Below are positions 33,772-42,040 of a stretch of DNA of 64,000 bases, in pieces (positions within the stretch are counted from its first letter, which is position 1; each line of letters opens with the position of its first letter). Below the pieces are notes generated by a model. The model was given only the letters and a program-made list of their open reading frames with translations. It ran no database searches and was not told the DNA's origin. The stretch spans positions 1 to 64,000 of the forward strand of contig NZ_QKMR01000022.1 of assembly GCF_003208175.1 (NCBI RefSeq). Reading direction: 5' to 3'. This stretch comes from Ruminiclostridium sufflavum DSM 19573 (GTDB taxonomy: Bacteria > Bacillota > Clostridia > Acetivibrionales > DSM-1351). The position numbers were made by a program, and so were the translations under genes.

Positions 33772-34467
33772 ATGATGTTCGGTAGGTTTTCATCACAAAT
33801 TTTTTCACTAAAGGCCAGCCTTGCATTCCAAAAGGGCAATATTCAGGAAACAATTGATTTGCTGGGCAAGGCATACAAAACAGGCAAGGCTAAAGCATCC
33901 GTGGTTTCAACCTATGGATATATGCTTTTAAAATACGGAAAGCTTGAAGAAGCCATAAAAATATTTACAGAGCAGCTCTCTTCTTCAACTCTTTCAGATA
34001 CAGACAGATTTAATGTCCAGTCAAATTATGCTCTTGCGCTATGGAAAAACGGGCAGCTTGACGATGCGATTTCCTTGCTTGAAAAAGTAATAGCCAAATT
34101 TAAAAACACAAATATTTACGGCAGTCTGGGATACCTATACAACCTCAAAGGAAATCTTGAGAAAGCGTTAAGCTTCAACCTTGAGGCATATGACTACAAC
34201 AGCACCAACGGAATAATACTGGACAACTTAGGTGAAACCTATTATCTTCTTGATGATTTTGAAAATGCTCAAAGGGTATTTAAGGAGCTCATGACTCTGA
34301 ACCCAAAATTCCCCGAAGCCTATTATGATTATGCTCTTGTATATGAGAAAACCGGAGACAAGGAAAAATGTATAGAATATCTGAAAAAAGCCATGCAGTA
34401 CAAGCCAAATTACCTGTCTGCCATTACTGCGGAGGATATAGAAGATAGGCTGAAAAAAATGGAGTAG
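33772..34467 (+). CDS. Tetratricopeptide-repeat protein
   Basis: About 231 residues from the ATG at 33772, chosen because GGGAGGG lies 7 bases upstream. The chain is almost wholly helical TPR units: an N-terminal pair around ASLAFQKGNIQETIDLLGKAY, then VVSTYGYMLLKYGKLEEAIKIF, NYALALWKNGQLDDAISLLEK, SLGYLYNLKGNLEKALSFNLE, LGETYYLLDDFENAQRVFKEL and YYDYALVYEKTGDKEKCIEYLKKAM (longer runs at about 180-205). It has no catalytic domain or signal peptide. It is presumably a cytosolic scaffold; its partner is unknown. The next gene is convergent. Confidence 0.9.
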   Translation: MMFGRFSSQIFSLKASLAFQKGNIQETIDLLGKAYKTGKAKASVVSTYGYMLLKYGKLEEAIKIFTEQLSSSTLSDTDRFNVQSNYALALWKNGQLDDAISLLEKVIAKFKNTNIYGSLGYLYNLKGNLEKALSFNLEAYDYNSTNGIILDNLGETYYLLDDFENAQRVFKELMTLNPKFPEAYYDYALVYEKTGDKEKCIEYLKKAMQYKPNYLSAITAEDIEDRLKKME

Positions 34468-34486
34468 GCCATGCCTTCTCCATTTT
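34452..34486. terminator. Two-way terminator between convergent TPR and SGNH genes
   Basis: Stem AAAATGGAG (34456-34464) with CTCCATTTT (34478-34486). On the minus strand the run is TTTTTTT, so it is strongest for the SGNH gene. It overlaps the last codons of the TPR gene. Confidence 0.75.
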
Positions 34487-34493
34487 GATTACA

Positions 34494-35183
34494 CTAAAAT
34501 GAAAACGCCAAAAATGACTCAAGTATTTTTCTTTGTCCTTTTTCATTAGGATGAATTCCATCTGCACAAAAATGAGAACTGTAGTTATTGCTGATTAGAA
34601 AGCTCTCTCTTACATTTAAAAGCCTGCAGTTATTCTGGCGTGCTATCCACTCCGCAGCATTGTTATAGGCTTCCTGCCAGCGATATATTTTTGCCACATC
34701 ACCAAGCCAATGCAGTATATTTTCTTTGTTGAGTCCTCTGGAAATCCAGTTAAAATAACGTTCAGGCTCCAATGGAGGCAGATTCATCATTATAGGCGTA
34801 ATACCTTTTTTCTTGAACATATCTATCATATTTTGCAGGGAACACTTAAAATTGTCTATTGTGGTTTTTGGCTGATGCAAGGCATCCGGCTTTTTTGCTA
34901 TCTCACACCAATTAAAATCGCAATCATTTCCTCCAAATTCAATAATAACTATATCATTTTTACTCAACTGCTGCCTGTCAATGGATGCTGTTATCCTGTC
35001 AAGTGCCCGTGTGGAGGTCATTCCGAAATGAGCATTATTTCTTACAGTACACCCTGTTATCTCGGCAAAGCTATTTATACAATTATTTTCCATAACCTTA
35101 TACTTTCCTTTTTGCTCGTCTAAAATAACTCCTTTTAATATGGAGTCACCCCATATTGTAATGTTTTTATCGGCTAACTGCAT
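34494..35183 (-). CDS. SGNH/GDSL-family hydrolase
   Basis: A 229-residue putative esterase or lipase with the SGNH fold and no signal peptide. The nucleophile Ser is in TIWGDSILKG (block I), Gly in block II, Asn in EFGGNDCDFNW (block III), and Asp and His in CADGIHPNEKGQ (block V). All four consensus catalytic positions are therefore present. It could remove acetyl groups from imported oligosaccharides or act on lipids; the context (convergent with a TPR gene, otherwise alone) gives no substrate. The start ATG lies after GAAGGTG. Confidence 0.88.
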   Translation of the reverse strand: MQLADKNITIWGDSILKGVILDEQKGKYKVMENNCINSFAEITGCTVRNNAHFGMTSTRALDRITASIDRQQLSKNDIVIIEFGGNDCDFNWCEIAKKPDALHQPKTTIDNFKCSLQNMIDMFKKKGITPIMMNLPPLEPERYFNWISRGLNKENILHWLGDVAKIYRWQEAYNNAAEWIARQNNCRLLNVRESFLISNNYSSHFCADGIHPNEKGQRKILESFLAFSF

Positions 35184-35597
35184 TATATCACCTTCCGTAT
35201 AATCTATTTTTTACAGTATCTATTGTTATATACACTATTTAAAATCAATTGCTCCACAAATCAAACCGAGCCATGTCACCAGTTCTTTAGCCAATAATAA
35301 TTGACTCCTGAACCTGCACTTATTTTCCTGCCTCTTAAAGCTTATTATTGCCATATCTGCTTTTCATTATTATTTAATATGTAATTATTCTATCAATTAC
35401 AACATAGCATCATCTAGTTTCTATAACTATATTATATATTGTAGCTGTATTTGTCAAGTAGTTTAGCTAATTATATTGTAATTGGAATTGATTATGTTAT
35501 AATTTATGTAAAAGCAGGTTTCACGGCTTTGTTTACAGGTGTACTTTTTAATTTTATATATAACACCTTGTCCAAAGTATCAATCAGGAGGTATTAA
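35184..35597. other. AT-rich divergent intergenic region
   Basis: It separates the SGNH gene and the DUF1836 gene. It contains the DUF1836 promoter at 35476-35503. A small AGGTGT...ACACCT inverted repeat lies near 35544-35572. No gene is seen. Confidence 0.6.
35476..35503 (+). promoter_or_regulatory. Promoter of the DUF1836 gene
   Basis: -35 TTGTAA (35476-35481), a 16-base spacer and -10 TATAAT (35498-35503), about 95 bases before the start codon. Confidence 0.6.
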
Positions 35598-36197
35598 TTG
35601 AGTACTGATAATTTGAATTCTACAAAACAGGAGCTAAATGATTTTTCCGGTATTCTGAGTTCTTATAAGACAGAAGTCTGGTCAAGCTTTCCCGGCATAG
35701 ATTTATATATGGATCAGGTCGTTACCTATCTGGAGAAGCTTCTGAATACTTTTAATGATGATGATAAAAACAAGGTTATTACATCCAGCATGGTAAATAA
35801 CTACGTAAAAGAAGGCTATCTTAAACGGCCGGTAAATAAAAAATATGACAGGGTTCATTTAGTTTCACTTTATATTATGTCAATGCTGAAGCCTATTTTG
35901 CCTATCTCTCTTATTGCCGGTTCTCTTCAGAATTTTGAAAATGAGCAAAAATATCGGATATTTTTTGAAGAATTCACCACAATGCAGGATGAAGCCTTCA
36001 ACAACGTATCCCATAAGCTTGCGGCTGCCTTGAACCAGATAACTGATGATAAGGATTATGAAACAGCTCTTAGACTTTTTGCATTACAGCTTACCAGTGA
36101 GGCAAATGCACACAGAATAGCCGCAGAAAAAATTCTTGAGACACTGAATAAAAATAATAATTCTGCAAAAATATCCGATAAGGAGAAAAATAAATAA
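35598..36197 (+). CDS. DUF1836-family protein
   Basis: A 199-residue protein with a TTG start behind AGGAGG. The DUF1836 core is at about 28-150: PGIDLYMDQVVTYLEKLL, then VITSSMVNNYVKEGYLKRPVNKKYDRVHLVSLYIMSMLKPILP (residues about 60-102). The core resembles a MerR-like winged helix: a short helix pair followed by K-R-P and Y-D-R-x-H. The C-terminus is charged and helical. Members are widespread in Firmicutes and thought to bind DNA, but none near this one is characterised. It may be co-transcribed with ytaF, whose start lies 81 bases downstream. Confidence 0.82.
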   Translation: MSTDNLNSTKQELNDFSGILSSYKTEVWSSFPGIDLYMDQVVTYLEKLLNTFNDDDKNKVITSSMVNNYVKEGYLKRPVNKKYDRVHLVSLYIMSMLKPILPISLIAGSLQNFENEQKYRIFFEEFTTMQDEAFNNVSHKLAAALNQITDDKDYETALRLFALQLTSEANAHRIAAEKILETLNKNNNSAKISDKEKNK

Positions 36198-36278
36198 CAG
36201 GCTAAGCACTTAAAATTTTGATTAAAGACATGCACTAATGACCTTTCAGGTAAATATACTGCCTAGTGAGGTGATTCA

Positions 36279-36902
36279 TTGGTGCATTTTCTTTCATTGC
36301 TTTTACTATGTTTAGCTCCGAATCTCGACAACATGGCAATAGGTCTGGCTTACGGCGCCAGAAAAATAAGTGTCCCACCAAAATCAAATCTTGCTATAGC
36401 ACTATTTTCAGGGTTTGCTATTTTTATTTCCAGTCTTTGCGGGAGTCTGCTTGCCAATTATATTCCCAGTTATCTGGGCAATATTATTGGAGGCTCTATT
36501 GTGAGTATCATGGGTATTTATACAATACTCAGCTATTTGCATACCGAAATAAAAAAAAAGAGGGTTCTTGAAAACAGCCATATATATATGGGCAGCATAA
36601 GAGCAGTAATGAGCGATCCGGTTATTGCAGATAAGGACTACTCCGGGGATATTTCACTGAAAGAATCTATTTTGCTGGGCATCGCACTCGCTCTGAATTG
36701 TTTGGGAACAGGCTTCGGAGCCGGCATGGCAGGAGTAAATATATATATTCTGACAGCGGCTGTAATAGTTTTCAGCTTTTTTACAATTTCCTTCGGTGCC
36801 TTTATAGGCAGACGTTATGCCGCGCAGCTGCTTGGTGACAGGGCAACACTCCTCTCAGGCTTAATACTGCTATCTGTAGGCACTTACCAAATTTTTCTTT
36901 AA
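36279..36902 (+). CDS. ytaF: YtaF-type sporulation membrane protein
   Basis: A 207-residue polytopic membrane protein. The N-terminal half has LLLCLAPNLDNMAIGLAYGARK, with the conserved Asp-Asn motif (residues about 15-20), and LGNIIGGSIVSIMGIY. The second half repeats the pattern (LGIALALNCLGTGFGAGMAG, then GAFIGRRYA), as in the MntP/YtaF superfamily. The family is named for a protein of the sporulation regulon and may export a cation. The start is TTG or the adjacent GTG, after GTGAGGTG. The call to the superfamily is safe; the sporulation role is by analogy. Confidence 0.85.
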   Translation: MVHFLSLLLLCLAPNLDNMAIGLAYGARKISVPPKSNLAIALFSGFAIFISSLCGSLLANYIPSYLGNIIGGSIVSIMGIYTILSYLHTEIKKKRVLENSHIYMGSIRAVMSDPVIADKDYSGDISLKESILLGIALALNCLGTGFGAGMAGVNIYILTAAVIVFSFFTISFGAFIGRRYAAQLLGDRATLLSGLILLSVGTYQIFL

Positions 36903-36990
36903 TACTCCGAGCTATTTTTAGTTTTTCGTAGCAAATTACAGGCTATAAAATAAAAATTGCATTACTGGTTATAAATGTATATAAATTTTA

Positions 36991-37019
36991 TTGACAACAG
37001 CTGAATATAATGTTACCAT
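36991..37019 (+). promoter_or_regulatory. trp operon promoter
   Basis: TTGACA (36991-36996), 17 bases, TACCAT (37014-37019). The expected start point near 37026 is about 25 bases before stem I of the T-box leader. Confidence 0.65.
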
Positions 37020-37046
37020 TTATTTAATTAAATATCTGCCCTTTAA

Positions 37047-37329
37047 ACCGTTGAAGTGGAGATAACGATGCAACGTGCACTTACAGAGAGCGAGTAAAGC
37101 TGAGAGTCTCGCAGAACGCAGTACATCAAATGGACCACTGAGGGCGCAGTCAAATGAAGGTTTACTTTCAAAGTATTCTGCGACGTAGCACATACGTTAC
37201 ATGTGGGAAATATGTTGGTATTTCTTTAAGAGTGTAAGTTTTTTTCTTACAAAGCAAGGTGGCACCGCGGGTGAAATATATGCACTCGTCCTTGACAATA
37301 TATAGTCAATGGGCGGGTTTTTTATTTTT
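37047..37329 (+). ncRNA. T-box riboswitch, tRNA-Trp responsive
   Basis: The canonical T-box sequence AAGGTGGCACCGCGG is at 37256-37270, followed by a strong terminator. Stem I covers about 37080-37180, with the AGTA element at 37120-37123 region (CAGTACATCAAA) and the specifier triplet TGG at 37131-37133, which is the Trp codon and fits the trp genes downstream. Uncharged tRNA-Trp should bind both the specifier and the NCCA-pairing T-box and switch the leader to the antiterminated form. Confidence 0.95.
37284..37329 (+). terminator. T-box leader terminator
   Basis: ACTCGTCC (37284-37291) pairs with GGGCGGGT (37311-37318), extended by TTGAC/GTCAA, followed by TTTTTATTTTT. It competes with the antiterminator formed by the T-box sequence. 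Confidence 0.9.
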
Positions 37330-37364
37330 CCGAGCTATGTGCGGCCATATTTTTGCTTAGCCCG

Positions 37365-37424
37365 GCGTGAGTTAAAAGTTATAAAAGCGATGAATAAGAA
37401 AGCATTTATTTTATGACCTCACGC
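37365..37424 (+). other. Second stem-loop in the trp leader
   Basis: GCGTGAG (37365-37371) and CTCACGC (37418-37424) close an arm with further pairing inside (ATAAAAGC with GCATTTAT). It lies between the T-box terminator and trpE, 41 bases before the start codon, and has no T-run. Confidence 0.6.
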
Positions 37425-37464
37425 TAAAGGAAACAAATCTTATACTTTTAAAGGAGTGGTAATC

Positions 37465-38934
37465 ATGTACAAACCAAGCTTCAGTGAAGCAAAAAAAATA
37501 TCAGAAGGCTATACAATTATACCGGTAAGCTGCGAAATATTTGCCGATACAAAAACCCCTATAGCTGTATTGCAAAGCATCAAGGCAATAAGTTCACAAT
37601 ATTACCTGCTGGAAAGCGTTGAAAACGGTGAAAAATGGGGACGCTATTCATTTTTAGGCTTCAATCCGATTGTTGAGCTCAAGTGCAAAGATGGCGTGCT
37701 TGATATCAAAGGCACCTCCCATGTTTCTCATATGAATACCGATGACCCCGGCAGCCAGATCAGATCGGTCCTCAGTCAGTACAAAAGTCCCCGGCTTGAA
37801 TATTTGCCCCCCTTCACAGGAGGCTTTGCAGGCTATTTTGCATACGACTATATCAAATACAGCGAAGAAACCTTAAAGCTTAGTGCAGTGGACGACACCC
37901 AATTTTATGATGTGGACCTGATGTTATTTGACAAGGTTATAGCTTTTGACCATTTTAAGCAAAAAATAATTGTAATTATAAATATAAGGACTGATAATCT
38001 TGAGGAAAACTATGAAAAAGGCATCCTTGAGCTTGAAAATATTATTAATTTAATTAATAGTTATGTACCTGCCACCTCCTCTCCTTCCAGACTTTTATCT
38101 CCCTTTACCCCTGCTTTCAGCAAGGAGGAGTACTGCGAAATAGTAAAAAAAGTTAAGCATTATATTTATGAGGGAGATATTTTCCAAGCAGTTCCATCAA
38201 ATCGCAGGGCTGCCGACTTTGAAGGCAGTCTCTTCGATACTTACAGAACCCTGAGGACCACAAATCCCTCTCCCTACATGTTTTTTCTTAAGTTTGATGA
38301 TGTTGAAATCACCGGAACTTCTCCCGAAACACTTATCAAGCTTGAAGACGGAAACCTGTCCACCTTTCCTATAGCCGGAACAAGGCCACGTGGGAATTCC
38401 GAAGAGGCTGATTCCCGTCTGATCGAACAGCTTCTCAGCGACGAAAAGGAGCTTTCCGAGCATAATATGCTGGTAGATTTGGGACGCAACGACCTTGGCA
38501 AAATAAGTGAATTTGGTTCTGTAGAAGTTAAGGACTACTTAAGTATCCGAAAGTATTCTCACGTAATTCATATTGAATCAAAGGTTACAGGAAAGCTTCG
38601 TAAAGGGCTGGATCAGCTTGATGCCATATCTGCCCTGCTGCCGGCGGGAACTCTGTCCGGTGCTCCTAAAATACGCGCCTGCCAGATAATTAACGAGGTA
38701 GAAGGCCATAAAAGGGGAATTTACGGCGGTGCTATAGGATATATAGATTTTACGGGAAATATGGATACCTGCATAGCAATCAGAATGGCTGTTCTGAAGA
38801 ATAACAAGGTATACGTCCAATCCGGCGGAGGTATCGTTGCAGACAGTGTACCTGAAACCGAATATGCAGAGACTGCGCATAAAGCACAGGCAATTATTAA
38901 TGCCATAGAAGCATCTGTAAGGGGGATAAAATAA
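37465..38934 (+). CDS. trpE: Anthranilate synthase component I
   Basis: About 489 residues, starting at the ATG at 37465 behind AAGGAG. It converts chorismate with ammonia from TrpG to anthranilate, the first step to tryptophan. The feedback-site motif LLES (48-51 in YYLLESVENG) is present, so Trp inhibition is expected. The chorismate-binding domain (about 215-480) has YIYEGDIFQAVPSNR, GTSPETLIKLEDG, PIAGTRPRGNSEEAD, NMLVDLGRNDLGKIS and PAGTLSGAPKIRACQII, with all conserved catalytic blocks. The stop codon overlaps the trpG start by one base. Confidence 0.97.
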   Translation: MYKPSFSEAKKISEGYTIIPVSCEIFADTKTPIAVLQSIKAISSQYYLLESVENGEKWGRYSFLGFNPIVELKCKDGVLDIKGTSHVSHMNTDDPGSQIRSVLSQYKSPRLEYLPPFTGGFAGYFAYDYIKYSEETLKLSAVDDTQFYDVDLMLFDKVIAFDHFKQKIIVIINIRTDNLEENYEKGILELENIINLINSYVPATSSPSRLLSPFTPAFSKEEYCEIVKKVKHYIYEGDIFQAVPSNRRAADFEGSLFDTYRTLRTTNPSPYMFFLKFDDVEITGTSPETLIKLEDGNLSTFPIAGTRPRGNSEEADSRLIEQLLSDEKELSEHNMLVDLGRNDLGKISEFGSVEVKDYLSIRKYSHVIHIESKVTGKLRKGLDQLDAISALLPAGTLSGAPKIRACQIINEVEGHKRGIYGGAIGYIDFTGNMDTCIAIRMAVLKNNKVYVQSGGGIVADSVPETEYAETAHKAQAIINAIEASVRGIK

Positions 38935-39515
38935 TGATATTACTTATTGATAATTACGACAGCTTTTCATACAATCTTTTTCAGCTTGTGGGTGTAATAA
39001 ACAGCAATATTAAAGTCATAAGGAATGACCAAATGACACTTGCAGAAATTGAGGCTTTGCAGCCATCCTATATCATCCTGTCCCCCGGACCGGGACGTCC
39101 AAAGGATGCAGGCATCTGCGAAGAAGTAATCTCTTATTTTTGCGGCAAGGTTCCCATTCTGGGAGTATGTCTCGGCCATCAGGCTATTTGTGAGGTTTTT
39201 GGCGGAACAATCACTTATGCAAAGGTGCTTATGCATGGCAGAGTATCTTCTGTGCATATAGCTAACGGAAGCGCTCTTTTCAAAGGTCTTCCTCCCATTA
39301 TTGACGGTGCCAGATACCACTCCCTTGCAGTGTCCCGTTCCTCATTGCCGGATGAACTGCTGGTTATCGCAGAGGACAGCAATGGTGAAGTTATGGGAGT
39401 CAAGCATAAAGATTATGAATTGTATGGGGTTCAATTTCACCCTGAATCTATTTTAACTCCAAACGGCAAATGCATTTTAGAGAATTTTCTTAAAACAGGA
39501 GGTAATGAGCAATGA
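38934..39515 (+). CDS. trpG: Anthranilate synthase component II, glutamine amidotransferase
   Basis: A 193-residue class I glutamine amidotransferase supplying ammonia to TrpE, possibly shared with 4-amino-4-deoxychorismate synthesis. It has ILLIDNYDSFSYNL at the N-terminus, the oxyanion region LSPGPGRPKDAG, the nucleophile Cys in ILGVCLGHQAICEVFGG (near residue 79), and the His-Glu of GVQFHPESIL near 170. It starts on the last base of trpE and its end overlaps trpD by four bases (ATGA), so the three are translationally coupled. Confidence 0.96.
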   Translation: MILLIDNYDSFSYNLFQLVGVINSNIKVIRNDQMTLAEIEALQPSYIILSPGPGRPKDAGICEEVISYFCGKVPILGVCLGHQAICEVFGGTITYAKVLMHGRVSSVHIANGSALFKGLPPIIDGARYHSLAVSRSSLPDELLVIAEDSNGEVMGVKHKDYELYGVQFHPESILTPNGKCILENFLKTGGNEQ

Positions 39516-40525
39516 TACAGGAAGCCATTTATGATGTGATAAACAAAAAAAATCTTTCTATTGACGTGACAAAATCTGTAATGCAAGAAATTATGGAAGG
39601 CCGTGCCACCAATGCACAGATTGCCTCCTTCCTTACTGCCATGCGCATGAAGGGTGAAACAATCAACGAAATAACCGGCTGTGCAAGTGTTATGAGAGAA
39701 AAAAGCCTTCGAATAAATCCAAATAAAGACGTTCTTGATATTGTAGGCACAGGAGGAGATGAAGCCTTCACATTTAACATTTCAACAGTTTCATCATTTA
39801 TAATATCAGCAGGCGGAGTGCCTGTCGCAAAGCACGGCAACCGCTCTGTTTCGAGTAAGTGCGGAAGTGCCGATGTTCTGGAGGCTCTTGGAATAAATAT
39901 ATCCCTCAACGCTGAGCAAAGCTCAAAAATTCTTGATGAAATAGGTATATGCTTTATGTTTGCACCAACCTATCATGCTTCTATGAAGTATGCCGCACCC
40001 GTCCGCAAGGAAATGTCTGTAAGAACTATTTTTAACATACTCGGCCCCCTTTCCAATCCCGCCGGAGCAAATATGCAGCTGTTGGGAGTATATGATGAGA
40101 ATCTGGTTGAACCTCTTGCACAAGTGCTTCTGAACCTTGGAATTAAACGGGCAATGGTAGTGCATGGTCATGACGGCCTCGATGAAGTTACTCTTTGTGA
40201 CGTTACAACAGTATGCGAGGTTAATAACGGAAAGCTCAACAGCTTCTTTATGGCACCCGAGCAGCTTGGTCTGGAAAGATGTATCCCGGAAGATTTGGTG
40301 GGAGGCACTCCTAAGGAAAATGCCAATATTGCCATAGACATATTATCCGGCAGAAAAGGACCCAAACGGGACATCGTTGTTTTAAACTCTGCACTGTGCT
40401 TGTATATGGCACATAATGAGGTTACTCTCCGCGAATGTTTAAAAACAGCTGAAAATCTAATTGACAGCGGTGCCGCCATAGCTAAGCTCAACAAATTCAT
40501 TCAGCTGTCAAATTCTCAAAATTAA
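39512..40525 (+). CDS. trpD: Anthranilate phosphoribosyltransferase
   Basis: A 337-residue enzyme transferring the phosphoribosyl group from PRPP to anthranilate. Diagnostic blocks are the N-terminal helical region with GRATNAQIASFLTAMRMKG, the pyrophosphate loop DIVGTGGDEAFTFNIST near 73-89, KHGNRSVSSKCGSADVLEALG near 107-127 and the metal-site region HDGLDEVTL near 216. The length is normal, and it overlaps trpG by four bases. It is a stand-alone TrpD, not fused to TrpG. Confidence 0.97.
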   Translation: MIQEAIYDVINKKNLSIDVTKSVMQEIMEGRATNAQIASFLTAMRMKGETINEITGCASVMREKSLRINPNKDVLDIVGTGGDEAFTFNISTVSSFIISAGGVPVAKHGNRSVSSKCGSADVLEALGINISLNAEQSSKILDEIGICFMFAPTYHASMKYAAPVRKEMSVRTIFNILGPLSNPAGANMQLLGVYDENLVEPLAQVLLNLGIKRAMVVHGHDGLDEVTLCDVTTVCEVNNGKLNSFFMAPEQLGLERCIPEDLVGGTPKENANIAIDILSGRKGPKRDIVVLNSALCLYMAHNEVTLRECLKTAENLIDSGAAIAKLNKFIQLSNSQN

Positions 40526-40549
40526 CCGGTGAAAGGAAGGCTTATCAGA

Positions 40550-41329
40550 ATGATACTTAATAAAATAGTTGAATATACAAAAATAAGACTTGAAACAGCA
40601 AAAGCCATTAACTCACTCGAAAACCTAAAGGCTAACTCAAAAAAATTCCAAACCTTTTTACCTTTTACTTTCGAAAATGCTCTGAAAACAAAAGATATTG
40701 CATTCATATGTGAAGTAAAAAAAGCTTCCCCGTCAAAGGGTATAATTGCAGAGCATTTCCCATATATTCAGATTGCCAAGGAATATGAAAAGGCAGGTGC
40801 CAATGCGGTATCCGTTCTTACAGAGCCTCATTATTTTATGGGAAGCAACGAATACTTAAGGGAAATAAAGAAGCAGATATCTGTTCCTGTTCTCAGAAAG
40901 GACTTTATTATCGACCCTTATCAGATATATGAGGCGCAGCTTATTGGCGCTGATGCGGTTCTCCTGATATGCTCCCTTCTGGATACAAATCAGCTGAAGG
41001 AATACATTAAAATCGCCGATAGTCTTGGACTTTCCTGCCTCGTAGAAGCCCATGACGAAGCAGAGCTTTATAGTGCATTAGAAGCAGATGCCAGAATAAT
41101 AGGCGTTAACAATCGGGATTTAAAAACCTTTGAGGTTGATATCGGCATCAGCGCAAAACTCAGGAAGCTTGTGCCCGGCAATAAAACATTTGTATCTGAA
41201 AGCGGAATTAAAACGCCGTCCGACATTTCCGTTCTTCGCCAAAACGGTACAAATGCAGTGCTTATAGGAGAAACCCTTATGAAAAGCGGGAATATTACCT
41301 GTGAGCTGGAAAAACTGAAAGCCGGCTGA
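40550..41329 (+). CDS. trpC: Indole-3-glycerol phosphate synthase
   Basis: About 259 residues from the ATG at 40550 (MILNKIVEYTK), chosen because GGAAGG lies upstream; the frame extends to 40529. It is a TIM barrel closing the indole ring. Conserved blocks are ICEVKKASPSKG (phosphate and substrate lysines), VLTEPHYFMGSNEYL, VLRKDFIIDPYQIYEA, LLICSLL, VEAHDEAEL, IGVNNRDLKTFEVD and FVSESGIKTPSDI. It follows trpD by 24 bases and is not fused to TrpF. Confidence 0.96.
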   Translation: MILNKIVEYTKIRLETAKAINSLENLKANSKKFQTFLPFTFENALKTKDIAFICEVKKASPSKGIIAEHFPYIQIAKEYEKAGANAVSVLTEPHYFMGSNEYLREIKKQISVPVLRKDFIIDPYQIYEAQLIGADAVLLICSLLDTNQLKEYIKIADSLGLSCLVEAHDEAELYSALEADARIIGVNNRDLKTFEVDIGISAKLRKLVPGNKTFVSESGIKTPSDISVLRQNGTNAVLIGETLMKSGNITCELEKLKAG

Positions 41330-41366
41330 AAATTTTTACCTATAGATTTAAAAAGGAGGCAATCCC

Positions 41367-41393
41367 ATGAGTGCATGGCATGAATGTTTATGA
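41367..41393 (+). CDS. Eight-codon mini-ORF with a Trp codon, coupled to trpF
   Basis: AGGAGG (41354-41359) is followed 7 bases later by ATG and the peptide MSAWHECL, whose TGA overlaps the likely trpF start as ATGA (41390-41393). It has the best-placed ribosome site in this junction, and one of its eight codons is Trp. It may be a coupling device or a small Trp-sensing peptide; it may also be only a by-product of start drift. Confidence 0.5.
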   Translation: MSAWHECL

Positions 41394-42004
41394 CTAAAAT
41401 AAAAATTTGCGGTCTGACCAGAATGCAGGATATTGAGTTTGCAAATGAGGCTATGCCTGATTACATCGGCTTTGTTTTTGCAAAAAGCCGAAGGCAGGTA
41501 GATTATAATAATGCCTTGCTTCTCAGAAAGGCATTAGACAACAGAATAAAAGCGGTAGGAGTTTTCGTAAACGAAAAAATAAGCACTGTCAAGCAGCTGT
41601 GCAGCTCCGGTATTATAGACTATGTCCAGCTTCATGGTGATGAAAATCAGGAATATATAAATCTGCTCAGGCAGGAAGTGCAGAAACCGGTAATAAAGGC
41701 TGTCAGAGTCAAGGATTCTTCCTCACTGGAATGGGCAGGGCAGCTGTCCTGCGACTTTCTGCTGCTGGACACCTACTCGGATAAGGAATACGGCGGAACA
41801 GGCAAAAGCTTTGACTGGGAATTATCAAATTTAATAACGAAGCCTTTCTTTCTTGCAGGAGGTATAAGCGCCGTCAATGTAAAATCAGCAATTGAAAGCT
41901 CAAAGCCATACTGTCTGGATGTCAGCAGCGGTGTGGAAACAAACGGCATCAAAGACAGAGAAAAGATTTTAGAGCTGGTAGGTCTTATAAGAAATTCTTT
42001 ATAA
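41390..42004 (+). CDS. trpF: Phosphoribosylanthranilate isomerase
   Basis: About 204 residues; start ATG at 41390 (MTKIKICGLTR), with an in-frame ATG at 41384 two codons earlier. It is a small TIM barrel carrying out the Amadori rearrangement. Visible are the catalytic Cys in KICGLTRMQDIEF, GFVFAKSRRQV, VQLHGDENQEYI, the catalytic Asp in LLLDTYSDKEYGGTGKSFDW near 125 and the phosphate site LAGGISAVNV and LDVSSGVET near 160-185. Neither ATG has a clear ribosome site of its own. The AGGAGG upstream serves an eight-codon mini-ORF whose stop overlaps the 41390 start. Confidence 0.94.
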   Translation: MTKIKICGLTRMQDIEFANEAMPDYIGFVFAKSRRQVDYNNALLLRKALDNRIKAVGVFVNEKISTVKQLCSSGIIDYVQLHGDENQEYINLLRQEVQKPVIKAVRVKDSSSLEWAGQLSCDFLLLDTYSDKEYGGTGKSFDWELSNLITKPFFLAGGISAVNVKSAIESSKPYCLDVSSGVETNGIKDREKILELVGLIRNSL

Positions 42005-42040
42005 ATAAAAAATAAACATCCTATAAGGAGGGTGAAAAAA

